Below are positions 47,320-59,692 of a DNA stretch of 64,000 bases, piece by piece. This DNA is from Thysanoteuthis rhombus. Its lineage: Eukaryota > Mollusca > Cephalopoda > Oegopsida > Thysanoteuthidae. The position numbers were made by a program, and so were the translations under genes. Under the pieces are notes generated by a model, which worked only from the letters and a program-made list of their open reading frames with translations, searched no databases and had not been told where the DNA came from. The stretch covers positions 5,879,850-5,943,849 of the forward strand of contig OY735203.1 of assembly GCA_963457665.1 (NCBI GenBank), written 5' to 3'. The stretch's first letter is position 1; each line of letters opens with the position of its first letter.

Positions 47320-49330
47320 AGACCTCTTGATCATGGGCGTCTCAAAGCCAATACTTTCTGACTTTGCCTAGTTCATCATGCCATCTTATATTCTTCTGAC
47401 TACAGTTTTGCAAATGATCTCTTTCAATCCACATTGTAAGTTGTCCAGCAGTTTTCAGCCATTTTTTCAACATGACCAGCCCATTGCCATGAGAGTTTTA
47501 TCATGGATTTTATATCTCCGCTTTTCACTTATGTACTTTGCTGTCTTGTAATCTCCCTGTGTGATGTTGAACGGTTATGAGTTTGAAAGTCGATCTTCTG
47601 GTTAGGTTCCATGTTCATCATTTAGTTCAAGCATTATATGGAGATTATGAAAGTTCTCAGCAAACAGAACTATGTCGTAAGCATATCTGTGGTTACTCAG
47701 GTATTTGCCATCTTACTGTATTCCTCTTGTTTTCCCAGTTTAGGTTTGACAGATCAAATCAAGCAGGCTGAAAATAGTTTGAATTAACTGGTTTCACCTT
47801 GTCTTACCTTTAGAGATGAAAGGTATCAGAATCCTTATGATCCCTGATGCAGGAACGGCTATGTTTGTAGATACGTTGCAAGACTGACATATACAGGGTC
47901 TACACCTTGTATATTTGTGAAAATCCCCAAAGTCATTGATACTGCACCAAAAGCCTTCTTGAAGTCAATAATAGCAACAGCGAGTGGTATCTTGTATACT
48001 TCTTTCTCTTTTAGTTGATTTACTGAATGATGATGGTCAAGTAGCTTCTTCTGAAGCCAGCCTGTTTCTGTGATTGGTTTTCATCCAGCACACTCTAGTT
48101 AGTGATAATTGCATCTAAAAACTTTTTACCCAAGTTGAGTTGGCTCTTTTAGGCCTGTTGTTTAAATGAAAAAAAGGGAACCTGAAAGATCTAACAGCAC
48201 CACAATTTTGGAGTTTCAGTCTTTGGGAAGTTTACACTGTTTCAGGCATAAGTGGAATGGTATGGCTAAGTTCCTCGAGATGACTTTACCATCAACTTAC
48301 AAAAGAAAAGCTGGTATTGTTATCTGATCCAGGGGCCTCATTTCCTTTCGTTTGTTTCATGGCTTGCTTCACATCCCATAGAGTAACTTTTGGGAAATCT
48401 TTGAACTGGTTACATGTGACTTGTATGTCTTGTTCATAGTTCTTTGTTTGAAGGAATAGAGGATTTTGTAGAATTCTTGGGTGTGTTAAACAATTCGGTC
48501 ACTTTCAATTGGTAGGTTTCATTTTCTTCAAGCAGACTACTTATTTGCATTGTTCCTGCACCAGAAGATTTTTTATTGTTTTGAAGCCTCTCCATCTTTC
48601 AAGAATTTAATCAAGGGCTACTGTCATATTTTATTTTGTTTCTTTTGGATGGTTCTGTTTAGTTCAGTTGCTTCAATCTTTTCTCTTCTTATTGGTGGCT
48701 TGAGATTTCTGCATTATTTCCAGGATATTCTTGGTTTCTTCTGAGAGTTTAATGGGGCTGATTCGCTTGCTCTTTGGCTTAAACGTATTTATTTTGTCGT
48801 TGAGCTCATTGATGTTCTGGTTCAGTGAGAAGTTCATGCTTTTTAGTTTGAGCTTGAAGGATTGAAAGAGCTGTTTTTGTACAGTAAGTGATGGCAGTTT
48901 GGTATGAAACACTTTTCTATATTCCCTCTTGGTATTAATTTGAATCTTAATCATCATTCTATGGTTGCTTCACTCATTCACTTGGTTTAATACCTAATTC
49001 TCTTTTAATGGTGTTGCTTTTGTCTGTTAGGATGTAGTTAATTTCATTCTTGTTTTTTTTTTGTTGCAAAATTAATGAACTTCACCTTTTCCATCCGGTA
49101 ACAAAACTTGCCAATGCATCTTTTGTTACCTTGTGCTACCTGATCGTTAAAATCACTCCTGATGATGTTGAAGTTGTCTGACTTATTATTCAAGTTTATG
49201 CTCCCACTTTAAAATCAACTAATGTTCAGTTTGTAGCTCTTCGAGAGCTTTACAGTAACAATGGCTTTTATTTGACAAGGTACTCTCGGAATCTTCTCAT
49301 TTCCTTATTACCGATAATATCCCAGTTAAT
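47320..49330 (-). pseudogene. RTE-like LINE 1, longest copy (endonuclease end, RT, C-terminus)
   Basis: Minus-strand order: DFNDQVAQGNKRCIGKF near 49.14 kb and KNEINYILTDKSNT near 49.03 kb (C-terminal APE-type endonuclease; the usual EIDYIL Asp is Asn); a linker with KLSEETKNILEIMQ; PKD..SKIVVLLD near 48.2 kb; QKQAGFRRS near 48.06 kb; LAVAIIDFKKAFGAV near 47.96 kb (RT box A, first Asp kept); the RT tail; WNLTRRSTFKLITVQHHTG near 47.6 kb; and DELGKVRKYWL near 47.36 kb. It has many frameshifts and stops, yet it best shows the element's full domain order. Confidence 0.88.
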
Positions 49331-49599
49331 GTTCTTGATTTCATTTTCAAAATCTATTACGTGCATGTCTCTAGAATGTATTCTGATATTATGTATAGCA
49401 TTGTTTTCTTAGTCTTATTGGCACAGCCAGTCATGTTGGTTCTCCTATTGAAGTTGAAAGAAAAAGTATTGAGAGTGAGGTTACATATTTCTTCATTTTA
49501 TTCCAGTAGAAATTCCAGAATTAGTGACCATCATAGAACAACAGTAGGCATATGTATAAATACATAAACACAAAAAGTGTGTGTGTATGCTCGTTTTTT

Positions 49600-49890
49600 T
49601 TGGGGGGGGTGTTCCAGCTCTCCAGGCCTTACTGTTTTGTCTACAGACTTGAAAATTGGTGTCAGTACTCCACTAATTAACTTACAATTTTTTTTTGTTC
49701 TCCAATTTTTTAAGAAATAGCTTTTTTGACCTTTTTGATTCTGATTCTGGTTTATTTGTGACACCTCGAGTCTAGTTGTTCCTTTTTACTCTATCTTTGG
49801 TATTTTGCACTGAAAAATATCAGTGACATCATGAATAGAATTTATTCTAACCATATCTATTCTTCAATGGAATCTATTTTTTTGTGCAAG
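49600..49890 (+). repeat. Repeat family C copy
   Basis: GTTCCAGCTCTCCAGGCCTT, ACTTGAAAATTGGTGTCAGT, ACTCCACTAATTAACTT and CAGTGACATCATGAATAGAA match 38.1-38.34 kb in order. A (GT)n and G8 stretch precede it. Confidence 0.65.
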
Positions 49891-50260
49891 TATTCATTCT
49901 TATTATATTATAGCATTTGTGCAGTTTTATAAGACACACATCCCCGTTTCTTGCTAAATATTTTCTGCAGAAATATAATGTAGACCATCTCATTATACAG
50001 GCTACAACACAAGCAGCAGTAATAATCGATAACAGTTGAAAATAACAAGATTCTGCTATTATTTTCAAACCTACAATAATTTTAAACACTGGAAAATTGA
50101 TTTCTCAAAGGTTAATTACAAGCCTTGAATTTAATTAGCTAAAAACATGTTTTTATTTCTTATCTTTCATGGAATTATATATACACGTTTCTTACATGCA
50201 ATGATCCTATCTTTTGCAGGTGCCATATCAACAATCTTTTAATTTTCGACTCTTTTTCCA

Positions 50261-50363
50261 GACAATCAAATCTCTTCTTCCCATCTTTGATGTTAACACA
50301 ATGTTTTGGCCTTCAAATGTTTTTTAATTAACATCAAAGATGGGAAGAATAGATTTTATTGTC
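50261..50363. mobile_element. Perfectly positioned hairpin / foldback MITE
   Basis: Arms 50261-50297 and 50327-50363 (37 bases each) pair at 34 positions around a 29-base loop. The shared core is TTAACATCAAAGATGGGAAG. There is no coding capacity. Either a tiny foldback element or an inverted duplication. Confidence 0.75.
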
Positions 50364-52394
50364 AAAAACTTTTAATGTTAATGACTCCTCTCAAAGTTAT
50401 AGACAATCTTTATAAACTATTTCATTCAATGATACCCAGTTTCAATATAGGTAGGCATGATAAATAGTGAATCTCTGGAAATTCAACACTTCAGCCAATT
50501 AGCTGTTAAAAGCAGAGGACAATACTGAAGCCAGATTTCTGCGCAGAAATTAATTGAAGTAACAGTAATCAAAATAGTGGAAAATTTGTCTTTGTTTTTT
50601 CCTCTAGGTATTTGTATAATGTAGCAAAACATTTACAGTTTACTTGTGTCTGTTTATAGAGCTAATGTTTCAGCAATTCTTGAACTAATGATACGACACG
50701 CCTTTCATATTTACAAATTTTAGATCAAAAAGATATATTTGCCAAACTATTCTTTTTTCCAAATTCTGGTCTATCTTAGTTTTCCAATTGTTTTGGATTG
50801 TGTCAAGAGCTGAAAGCAGTCACCGTAATTCTGCACTTTAGCTGAGCATCGATATGTTCATACAGCACATTTATATCTACCAATCAACTGTGGGATAATT
50901 TGTGCCTGACTTTTAGAAGAACTCCATTGATCCATCTCCAAAAGTAAACTGAGATTTACCTTCTAAACAAAATATCTTTGACAAAATACATGTATCACTA
51001 TTCTCTGCTTATACCCTCTTATGTGGGTGTTGCAGAACTAGTTACACACAGGTAGGCAGTTCAGCTCATAGCACTTTTTATTCCCTTATGGTCAACCATC
51101 TAAGTACTGACCATGATTTTATTAAATCCAGTGCACCCTATAGGATTTGGGTGTTACCCCTTAGCATTGAAGAGAGGTTCCTTAATCCTTGTGCTTAGCA
51201 GAGAAGTATTGAGTACCATTTTTAAAGTCTCAGGTATAATTTGGTAGTAGATTGAACCATGGCTTACCAAACCAGAGGCAAGTACTCTACCAAAGAACCG
51301 CAGTGATTGGATCATACTGAAAATTAGGAGAAAACTATTCTAAATTAATTAAAAGATTTTAATAGTTCAATCACCAGTAGTATTGAAGTTTTTTCAAAAT
51401 AGACACTTACTCCATTATATTGTTCTTGCCTTAGCAACTATTTTAGTTGATAATGGTTATAAGTATTTGCATGAGAATGATAATTAGAAAACAGCAGCAT
51501 TGAGCAAAGATATGACTTATGTAAATTCAAATGCAGTTTTGTAGATCTTGATTATCATCATCATCATATATGTGTATATAACCACATGGAAAACAGGTTT
51601 GCATTGAGGCACAAAAATTTGAGGAAAGCTATTTATGTTGTGGCATATGTGCATGTCTCAGTATTAGTCATTGTGAATTAAACAGTTTGAAGTCACAAGA
51701 TCAGTTTCCAAAAAAAAAACAAAGAATGAAAACAATATGTGAAAACAAAAGCCAGACAAAGATTTGAAGAGGAAAAATGGGGAGTTCAAATTCAGATAAA
51801 CTTGACAGAGAATGGCGTCCAATGTTTGAAGAGTCAACCAATGAGAAGAGTGATCTACTTTTAAGCTGAATGCTGGTTGGCTAATAGAGTCAAAACGTTT
51901 TTTTTTTTAAGAGCCTACGATTGGTCTGCCAACTCTGCAACCGATTCATGCTAATACTAATGATCCCTTTCATTTCAATCAACATCATCATAATGAATGA
52001 TTTCTCATTCTTGTCTTTTATTAAGTTTGTAGAAAATATAATTAAAAATTATTTTCAATTTTATGATCATATTGCCATCATTATCACTAAAACTATTTCT
52101 TCATAGATTTCAAGATTTGATACAGAATCACAATTTAACAATAAATTCTCTTGGTTTTTAAAAAGGAACAAAAAGGTCAGTATGAGTAGGAAGGTGTGAA
52201 TATGAGAAATTACAAAAATATTTTAGACAATTGAACAAATTCTTTTCTGTTATTTTCCCTGTTCCCATAACGTGTCCAATGATCCTTCTTACAGGTAAAA
52301 TACCATTCATGAAGACAGGTTCTCTTTCTACGGTGGTCCCAATAAAAGTCAGATACCTCCAATCTTTTTTTCTGCTTCTAACAACAATGCTTGT
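50364..52394. other. Mostly featureless; one SINE-like fragment
   Basis: At 51250-51312 the minus strand shows TTCTTTGGTAGAGTACTTGC (box A-like) and GCCATGGTTCAATCTACTA (box B-like), a likely SINE head. (ATC)n plus (AT)n lie near 51552-51580. No gene recognised. Confidence 0.4.
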
Positions 52395-52745
52395 AGAATA
52401 GGTTTCTTCAGTTTTTAAGTTGGCATAGCTGGCCAGATCATATGTACAGGCTGCAACAATTGTGCTAGAAGGCTGAAAATTTATGTCTACAAAAACAGTT
52501 GATTTTTTGTGGGGGGGGGTCCAAATAGTAATGTAAGTTCCTTCTAAATTGGTCATTTAGTTTGTACCTTAAACACAGTTCATGCTGAAAATTTGGACTT
52601 TTCACTGATCACCACCCAAGGTGAGAAAAGTAACATTCATTGACCTTCCTTTTTCAATTGATTACCCCAACACAGTATGCTGCCAAAAGATGTTGGTCAC
52701 ATGACAGTTTCTATTAAATGACTAACTGGACCTGTTTTCATTGTC
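52395..52745 (+). repeat. Repeat family B copy
   Basis: TAGGTTTCTTCAGTTTTTAA, GTACAGGCTGCAACAATTGT, GAAGGCTGAAAATTT, a G10 run, CACCACCCAAGG, ATTGATTACCCCAACACAG, GCTGCCAAAAGATGTTGGTC and AAATGACTAACTGGACCTG follow the family order. The 132-residue minus frame across it is a shadow. Confidence 0.75.
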
Positions 52746-52837
52746 AAATAATCTAATGTTATGCTATGATCCAGATATGCCCCTATTATTGGCATCCAAA
52801 TATTTTAGGCAAGCATCTATTATCAAAAATAATAATG

Positions 52838-52935
52838 AAGGTGCTGATGGCCAAGTGGTTAGCAGCTCATGAAATGCAATTGGATTAGGTGAGTCAAGCT
52901 CAAATTCAGTTTTGGTTAGCAGTTTTTAATTATCG
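52838..52935 (+). mobile_element. tRNA-derived SINE head between two repeat B copies
   Basis: TGGCCAAGTGGTTAGCAGC is a good box A, and AAGCTCAAATTCAG a weak box B about 40 bases on. Degraded, no tRNA function expected. Confidence 0.5.
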
Positions 52936-52939
52936 CTGT

Positions 52940-53320
52940 CTGTCCACATAGGTCTCTTTAGTTTTCAAGTTGGTCTGCATAGCTATGTATGATGACACTC
53001 ACAGGCAGCATCAGTGGAGCTATAGGGTTGAAAATTTAAGTGTTTTCTCATTAAGTCTAGAAAATTTTTTTCTCCAAATCTAACAGTTTTTGAGGGGAAA
53101 GCAATTTGCATTGTAAGTTTATACTAAATCAGCCCCTGGTTTGAGCCTGGCTGCATTCATGCTTATTTTGGGGGAAATTCAGACGTCTTAGTGATCAAAA
53201 AAGAAAAAAAAAAAAGCAGCAATCACCCCATTTTCAATTTTTTTTTTCTTTGATCACCCCAACATGGTATGCTAAAAAAATATTAATCTTATGACAGTTT
53301 CTATCAAGCGTTTATGTTCC
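52940..53320 (+). repeat. Repeat family B copy
   Basis: CATAGGTCTCTTTAGTTTTC, GGGTTGAAAATTTAAGTG, GCAATTTGCATTGTAAGTTT, CTAAATCAGCCCCTGGTTTG, TTTGATCACCCCAACATGG and GACAGTTTCTATCAAG follow the family order. It is in direct orientation with the copy 545 bases upstream. Confidence 0.75.
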
Positions 53321-54045
53321 TCTCTCACTAAAGCTTTGGGAAAGGCATGAATAGGGGTAAATGATATAATTGACATTGGAAAAAGTTTGATTAAACATAA
53401 TTTGTCTATATTAATAATGTAAATTACATATTATTTTTCCCAAATACTGAACTTTCTAAAGAATCGTCGGAATGAATCTTTATTTTAGGTCTTATGATTT
53501 TTTATGAAATGTAGAATAGAACCATTCCCTTGTTTGTTTGGAAATAACAATCCTCATAGAATCAATATTCCTAACCAGCTGAAGATTGTTATCTTTTTAA
53601 AGCAATTGATACAAAGAGAACTCTTGCAATTGCATTCATTTTAGATTCTTAGGAACCCAAGCAAGGCTCAGTATTTCTGCTAGTATTTATTTATTGATAC
53701 GCAAGATTTGAATGGTCTATATATTCATCTATGTAGAGGGAGATCTGAAAATTGTTTTGTTTATCAAAGTTTACAAATATGTTGTTTATTACGAAATTCT
53801 CTCCTGGATTTATCAGTGATCTTTAACCAATGAATGAAATGGTTGGAGATGTTCTCGAGATTGGAGTTTATTTTTGTGCAAACTTAATGAATCTAGCAGT
53901 TTCTGTTAATTGATTCAAAAAGAAACATGGGAGTTTGAAATATTATTTAACTAGGTTTGTGGAATATACTGTTTCAAAATGTGAATTTAAGTAATTATTT
54001 GAGCTAAACATTTTCTTTCCCTTGTGCAATCTGGTTTATTGAGGT
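53321..54045. other. No recognisable gene
   Basis: AT-rich DNA before the mariner fragment. Nothing recognised. Confidence 0.4.
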
Positions 54046-54049
54046 GAAA

Positions 54050-54340
54050 ATAAAACCCGTACAAATTTGAGTAGATTTGGTGTACGAGTTCAGAATAGGC
54101 TGTAAAGCAGCAGAAACTGCTCACAATATTGAACAAGTTTTTGGCCAGATGATCAAAGAATGTACAGCTCAGCATTGCAATGAAATTTTTGAAACCAGAG
54201 AGAAAGAGCCTAGAAGATGTGGACAACTGTGATTGTCAAGATCCAACTGATAACTCAAAAGGTTGCAGAGGGACTAAATGTTGACCATTCAACAGATCGA
54301 CATTTGCACCGAATCGGAAAAGCAAAAAAGCTCATATCCT
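54050..54340 (+). pseudogene. Mariner-family transposase, N-terminal helix-turn-helix region
   Basis: The frame gives VDLVYEFRIGCKAAETAHNI, EQVFGQMIKECTAQHCNEIF, ETREKEPRRCGQL and, after stops and a frameshift, VAEGLNVDHST and LHRIGKAKK. This matches the paired helix-turn-helix DNA-binding head of mariner/SETMAR-type transposases. The catalytic half is absent. LINE 1 sequence follows at about 54395. This copy is distinct from the one at 44.7 kb. Confidence 0.8.
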
Positions 54341-54394
54341 GCAAGGAAAGATGACAAACCGAGCTGCAGTTCAAACAATTAATTGGTTACCAAG

Positions 54395-54905
54395 ACTTCA
54401 GACTTGGCAAAGCAAGCCAAACTTCAAAAACAAGAAGATCCCATTGACCCTAAAAAGAAGGGTATACAACTAATGCAGCCCCCCGATAGTCGCTTATGGA
54501 GCTAAAACATGGAACCTAACCAAGAGACAGACCTGCAAACTGAGGAACATGTGACATGCACATGAAAGAATGTTGATCTCTCCATGTGAGGTTGAGCATA
54601 AGACAGTACAATATATCAGGGAGAAAGACAGGAGTCCGAGACATCATAGAATCCAACTGAAAACTCAAATGGAAATGGGCTGGCCATGTCACAAGAATGG
54701 CAGACAACCGATGAACACTACAAATGACAACTTGGATATCCAGAGATCACATGCACAACCAAGGTTGGCAGAGTACAAAATGGAGAAATGAACAAGACAA
54801 ATTCAGAAAGAATTGACTCCGTGACCCCCACAATAAAGAAGTGAGGTGAATCCTGGGGAAGGTCTATGTCCAATGACGGACGTAAAGAGACTGATGATGA
54901 TGAAT
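54395..54905 (+). pseudogene. RTE-like LINE 1, 3' end with (GAT)n tail
   Basis: KIPLTLKRRVYNQCSPPIVA and YGAKTWNLTKRQTCKLRNM lead into frameshifted ADNR- and DKFRKN-type blocks. It ends at AAAGAGACTGATGATGATGA, the same stop-plus-tail design as 41.8 kb. Truncated after the RT domain. Confidence 0.85.
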
Positions 54906-55465
54906 ACAAATACAGGGATATAAATGCATAAATATATATCATAGCGATATCATGAAAATGTATCTGCAGTAATATCACAGCATTTATTTGTGTGGCAGTA
55001 AAAGACTATTTCTGTGAAATTAAATGTCAAACATCCTGACATTCTCTCTTTGGGGTTTGAAAAAGTGTCAAACTCTTCATAAAATAAATGACTTCCTGAC
55101 TGGCTTTATACATTTTACTTATTTTTCCTGCTTTAGATGGGGAATATTTTTTTCACAGAAACATCTTCAAATAAATACCAAAAAGAGGTTGCTTGTAATT
55201 GGAAAACTTTTGAGGAACCAGATTTGCTTGACATTTTTAGATACCTTAGATTTTACAAGTATAATGGTGGAGGCTATGAGCTTTACTGTCTTCATTGCAT
55301 AAATATGTGCAGCTGATTTGGTGGCCTCGAAGCCGCAACAGCAGCTTCCAAAAAACCAACATGAAAATGCTGGTCAAAGATTTGAGAGAGAGAGAGAGAG
55401 AGAAAGGTTCAAATCTGACAAAAGTAGAAACATTGAACTGAGGTTTTCAACAATGAAAAAAAAAA
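54906..55465. other. No recognisable gene; (GA)n
   Basis: A 92-residue frame at 55024-55302 is unrecognised. A (GA)n run lies at 55385-55403 and an A-run near 55456. Confidence 0.4.
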
Positions 55466-55469
55466 AAAA

Positions 55470-55650
55470 GGAAAAGAGATAAACATCTCTAATCTGGTTC
55501 CCCAGCAGACTTTTCAGTGACCCCAACAAAAAGGAAAAGTACGTCTTTCATTGATCATTCCCATCCTTTTCCAAATCTTTAATTGATCACCCCAAACATT
55601 GCATGCTGACAAAAGACGGTGGTCACATGATGGTTACTATTGGGTATTTA
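55470..55650 (+). repeat. Repeat family B, 3' half
   Basis: TTTTCAGTGACCCCAACAAA, TTTAATTGATCACCCC, GCATGCTGACAAAAGACGGT and GTCACATGATGGTTACTATT match the family end. The start is missing. Confidence 0.6.
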
Positions 55651-56056
55651 ATATCAAATAACATTAAATAATAGCATTCAGTATTGAAGCCTTCAGAAAA
55701 GAAAAAAAATTGTATCTATATTTACAGTTTTTGGCAAATTTATATTGAATTATTTTCTCTGTAATAATATAAATTTTTCTTATTTTTGTACATTTCCAAA
55801 ATAGATATTCTTTGCTTGGGTATTAACTTTTCTGGATTGAGTTTGGCGCAGGTGTGTTTTCTTGACTGTATTTGGCACAGGTGTGTTTTATTTGGTAAAT
55901 ATTTGTTTGTTTTAAAAGAATGATTCTTCTAAGGACTGTGAAAACTTTTTTTTTTTTCTTACTAGTCTGTTTACTTATAAACATCAAAGATTTTTCCTTT
56001 CAAATATTTGAGATTTTTTTCACTATTATAACATTACAATTCTCTTATCTCAACAT
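55651..56056. other. No recognisable gene
   Basis: AT-rich DNA. Two near-identical words, GGCGCAGGTGTGTTTTCTTG and GGCACAGGTGTGTTTTATTT, lie 37 bases apart. Nothing else recognised. Confidence 0.45.
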
Positions 56057-56477
56057 CAGGGGTTCTCAACCTTTCAGGCGCTATCGCTCACTTTCTCATT
56101 GAAGATTTTCCCATTGCCCACCTATTTATTTAAGATACCAAACCATTTTTAACTCTTAATGAAATGTTTCCACTGTTTCTTTAACGGAAGAAGTGTTGAA
56201 TAGTAACATCAAATATTTGGCTCACACATACTGTTTTTAGCGGTTCCTGTGTCTGGTTTGATGCAGCTTGTGCAGACACATTAGGTTTACATAAGGTGAT
56301 ATCCCAGTGCAGGTTGGTAAGTTAATGAATAGTAATGTTGCTACAGACTAATCTCTTATTGTCAGTTTGAGACTTTGATACTCAAAATCCTATACCAACC
56401 ACAAAAGACCAACCGTTTTCTGCATGGCTACTCATGGCCCACCCAAGAGTTTAAATCGCCCCGGTTAAGAAACCCTG
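56057..56477. mobile_element. hAT-like non-autonomous element (MITE)
   Basis: The left end CAGGGGTTCTCAACC and the reverse complement of the right end, CAGGGTTTCTTAACC, match at 13 of 15 positions, with the CAGNGGTTCTCAACC form of hAT termini. The flanking octamers CTCAACAT and CTGTAGAT agree at 5 of 8, consistent with a decayed 8-bp target duplication. The interior is 390 bases without coding capacity. Confidence 0.7.
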
Positions 56478-56544
56478 CTGTAGATAAGCGAATATTTTTA
56501 AAAATCACAAATAAAAATGTTAATTTTAAAAATCTATAAAATGA

Positions 56545-56785
56545 TACCGTATCTTTCAGCTTATAAAACATAACTAAGACGCACCTATTTTTTTTGTAGT
56601 CTTGAAAAATACAAAAAACCCTCCCTGCTAAACTATTTCATGCTTTTATCTTTTGGAATCTATATCAACCACAACAGTGGTTGGCATTGTTTGCAGAGCA
56701 CAGTAATTCTAGTAAACAAAATAGGTGTTCACCTCCCGAGTCAGAATTTGGAAAAAGTGTACCTTATATGCCGAAAAATATGGTA
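56545..56785. mobile_element. MITE with TACCGTAT...ends
   Basis: The left end, TACCGTATCTTTCAGCTTAT then AAGACGCACC, and the right end, whose reverse complement starts TACCATATTTTTCGGCATAT, form imperfect terminal inverted repeats. It is 241 bases and non-coding. It lies 67 bases from the hAT-like MITE. The CGGCATATAAGACGCACC-type terminus is widespread in animal genomes; I do not know its autonomous partner with certainty. Confidence 0.65.
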
Positions 56786-57098
56786 CATAATTCTCAGAAT
56801 AATTATAATACCCTCAGAAAATTCACATGAAAATCAAAGAAAAATGTATGCAATACTTATTTACATTGTTTAGAATTTCACCGACCAAATCCAAATAATT
56901 TGGGAGAATAATTAAAATCCAAGTTTTGAAAATCACAACGCTGTTGTTCTAATAAATTAGTGAGGAACTCCAAAATTGAGCTACCCTGACACCAACTGGG
57001 TTCAATTATTCCAACTGATGATAAATACTGCTGCTTTTGTATGCATAATAGACACAGAATCATAGGAATATTTCCTTAGTTTAAATGTTTCTATTTAT

Positions 57099-57480
57099 CA
57101 GAATCAAATAAGCCTTGTATATCCATAAGATATATTTTTGTAAGACTTATGCAAGATTTGTCATTTTAGCTCAGTTGGTAAGAGCTAGCTACCAATCATT
57201 TTGTTATTATTTCAAAACAGGGTAGGGGAAAGTTCATCTTACAGATGTATTTATTTATCCGAATGAAATAAGCCCTTACATAGATTTGATAGATATATAA
57301 GACTTGACAATTTGGCTCAGTGGTTAAGAGATATGGCTACTAATCATTTGATTGTAATTTCATCTCATGGTAGGGGGATGTTTGTTTTTACTCCCCTAAA
57401 TTTGATAAAGATTGCTCTTGTTGTTCTTCTTAGGGGAGGAAAACAAAGTCAACTCCATATTTGGACTGAAGTTTGACAAA
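57099..57480 (+). mobile_element. SINE family 2: dimeric copy
   Basis: Two heads in tandem: 57099-57255 (TTTAGCTCAGTTGGTAAGAG box A) and 57258-57390 (TTTGGCTCAGTGGTTAAGAG box A). Both are preceded by related AATAAGCC...TAAGACTT words. The second runs on into the family 3' part (CTTAGGGGAGGAAAACAAAG, TTTGGACTGAAGTTTGAC). The anticodon region and acceptor stem no longer fold as tRNA. Confidence 0.65.
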
Positions 57481-59692
57481 GGTTTTAGATCTAAAGAGAA
57501 TTGAAAATAGAGACAAAGATGACTTGAAATAAAATTTGGATTTTTACTCTATATATCAACTTTGATAAAAGAAAAAAAATGATCTTTCTACAGGACGGGA
57601 ACTCAAAAATATATGTAGTTCTAAAGGAGATTTCAACAGTTCTGAATGAGAATTACCATACTTCAAGAATAAATGTAGTCTTGATAATCTTAGCACTTCT
57701 AGAAGTACCTTATAACAAAAAAAAAAATAATGAAAAAAATGTGTATTTATGAAAAAGAGAAAAAAAAACTTCAAAAACCAATCTAAACATTACATTGAAA
57801 GGTTGAGTGAAGAAGTAGAAGAGAGAGAATGAAAGATATGACGGGAATCTAAATTTTATTACTGCAAGATATTATGCATTGGTTCTAGTGGACAGCAATT
57901 GACTCATTACCTTCTTAACCTACTTTGTGAGTGGTGAAACTTCAAAAGAGGAAAGAAGTAATAAAATTCAAGAATACATTATAACAGATAAATCAACAAG
58001 TTTTACTGGTGTGAGAAATATCATTATGGTCATACATACATGCAAGGAGAATGATGTATAAACAATTTTCAATCACATTAAGATCATTAAAATATCTTTC
58101 TAATTGAAACCGAGTTGTAAAAACTGGTGCACTGTTCAATCAAAAATAAATTTAGTAAAAATAAGTTATTCTTATTTGAAACATTAATCTTCAAACCTAG
58201 TTTATTTCTCTGAAAGCTTGTTTCTCATGTAATTATTACATTAATTAGATTTGTGAGGTTACGTTTGTTAGATTTCTCTGTTAAGCATTAAATATTGTTG
58301 AACTAATAGATAACAGTGGAAAGTTTTGTTTTTCTCTTTTCACAGATCTTTGTATGCACACTTATTCCAACGACTAAGCTGTGAGTTCTCAGACATTTAT
58401 AGCATTTTTCTTTGTTTCAAAACTGAGATATGTCAACAGTATGCGAGTTCCTATCAGGAAGTGCAGGAGGCAATATTTAATCCATACTTTCAATATTTTG
58501 CTGTAATCTGTGATACTGAACGATGAATGAAAGGAAATGTGAGCGATTAGGTAGGCTTGCGCAAAGTTTCCATTAGGGAAGGGCTGGCATACTTAAAAAA
58601 AATTAGCATTTAAAGTCCTTGTCTTTTTCTGTACTTGAACATTTGACACAGATGGGAAGTACTGAACTATTTCAGTCATGAGGCAGGTCAAAGTGTTGAA
58701 TTATGGGTAGGTGTATTTTAAAAAAAAAAAAAAATTCTCAGAAATCTGAGGAAAAATAAAAAAAATGTAGAGAGTTATAATTTTCTTTTGCTTTTTCAAA
58801 TATGTCCATACCAGTAGAAATGAGAGATGAATGAACAATAGTCAGTAGCCAGTTGCTTGTTCCATCCAAAGGCTCTTTGAGTTCTCTCGGTGGATTAGTT
58901 AAGCCGTTTAAACAAAAGAAGTTTGAATTCTTTGTCGCCAAAAGGTTTTTGAAATACAAAGGGGGATTTAATGGACAAGTTAGCTGGCTCTGAGACACAA
59001 AGAGGAAGTTTGGGCAACTATGATGTAGGTGAAGGGGACTACAAGTCAGAAAAGAGAGAGAGAGAGAGAGTGAGATATAGAGAGAAAGATAGGAAGACAT
59101 CACTGATAGTGAGAGAGACATTTTAATTTTGAAAACAGAAATGTTCTTGGTTTATTTTAAAAACCAAATAGAAATTTGATTCGTGATTTCCCTGTGCAGA
59201 ATCTGTCTCGACATAAATAAAAATATACCAGAATTATGAATGTAGAAAGAAATGAAAAATGAACATTCAATTCTACCAACACAAGGACTCATAATTATTC
59301 TTCCTTGTACAACGCATGTAGTAAATGTAGACCCCTGCAGAGAAATGGAATGATAGCAACGATCAAGGTATCTATCTTGCAAATTTGAATCTCCCCCCCC
59401 CCCCAATCCTACGTTGGTTTTTGGCTTCATTCAGCAGCTCCAAGTCTGTTTGGGGAAATTTGTGGTCTAATGGTGATGTCCTTTGAAAAGTGCACATGTT
59501 GGAATGAGCATCTTTGTAGTCATATCAAAAAAAGATTTCCAGAATTGTGCTCAAGTCTGGCAAAAGACCACAGCAGTGAGATACCTGGGAGGATCAAACT
59601 CACTCCACTTAGCATCTGAGCACGAGAAGAATTTGTTAAATCGTGCATCATGGCAACTATGCTCCTTCATTTTATCATTCACTCTTTCTGAG

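Noticed and set aside
52158-52556. 132-residue minus-strand open frame
   Set aside because: It runs antisense through a repeat B copy, and the frame is not kept in other copies.
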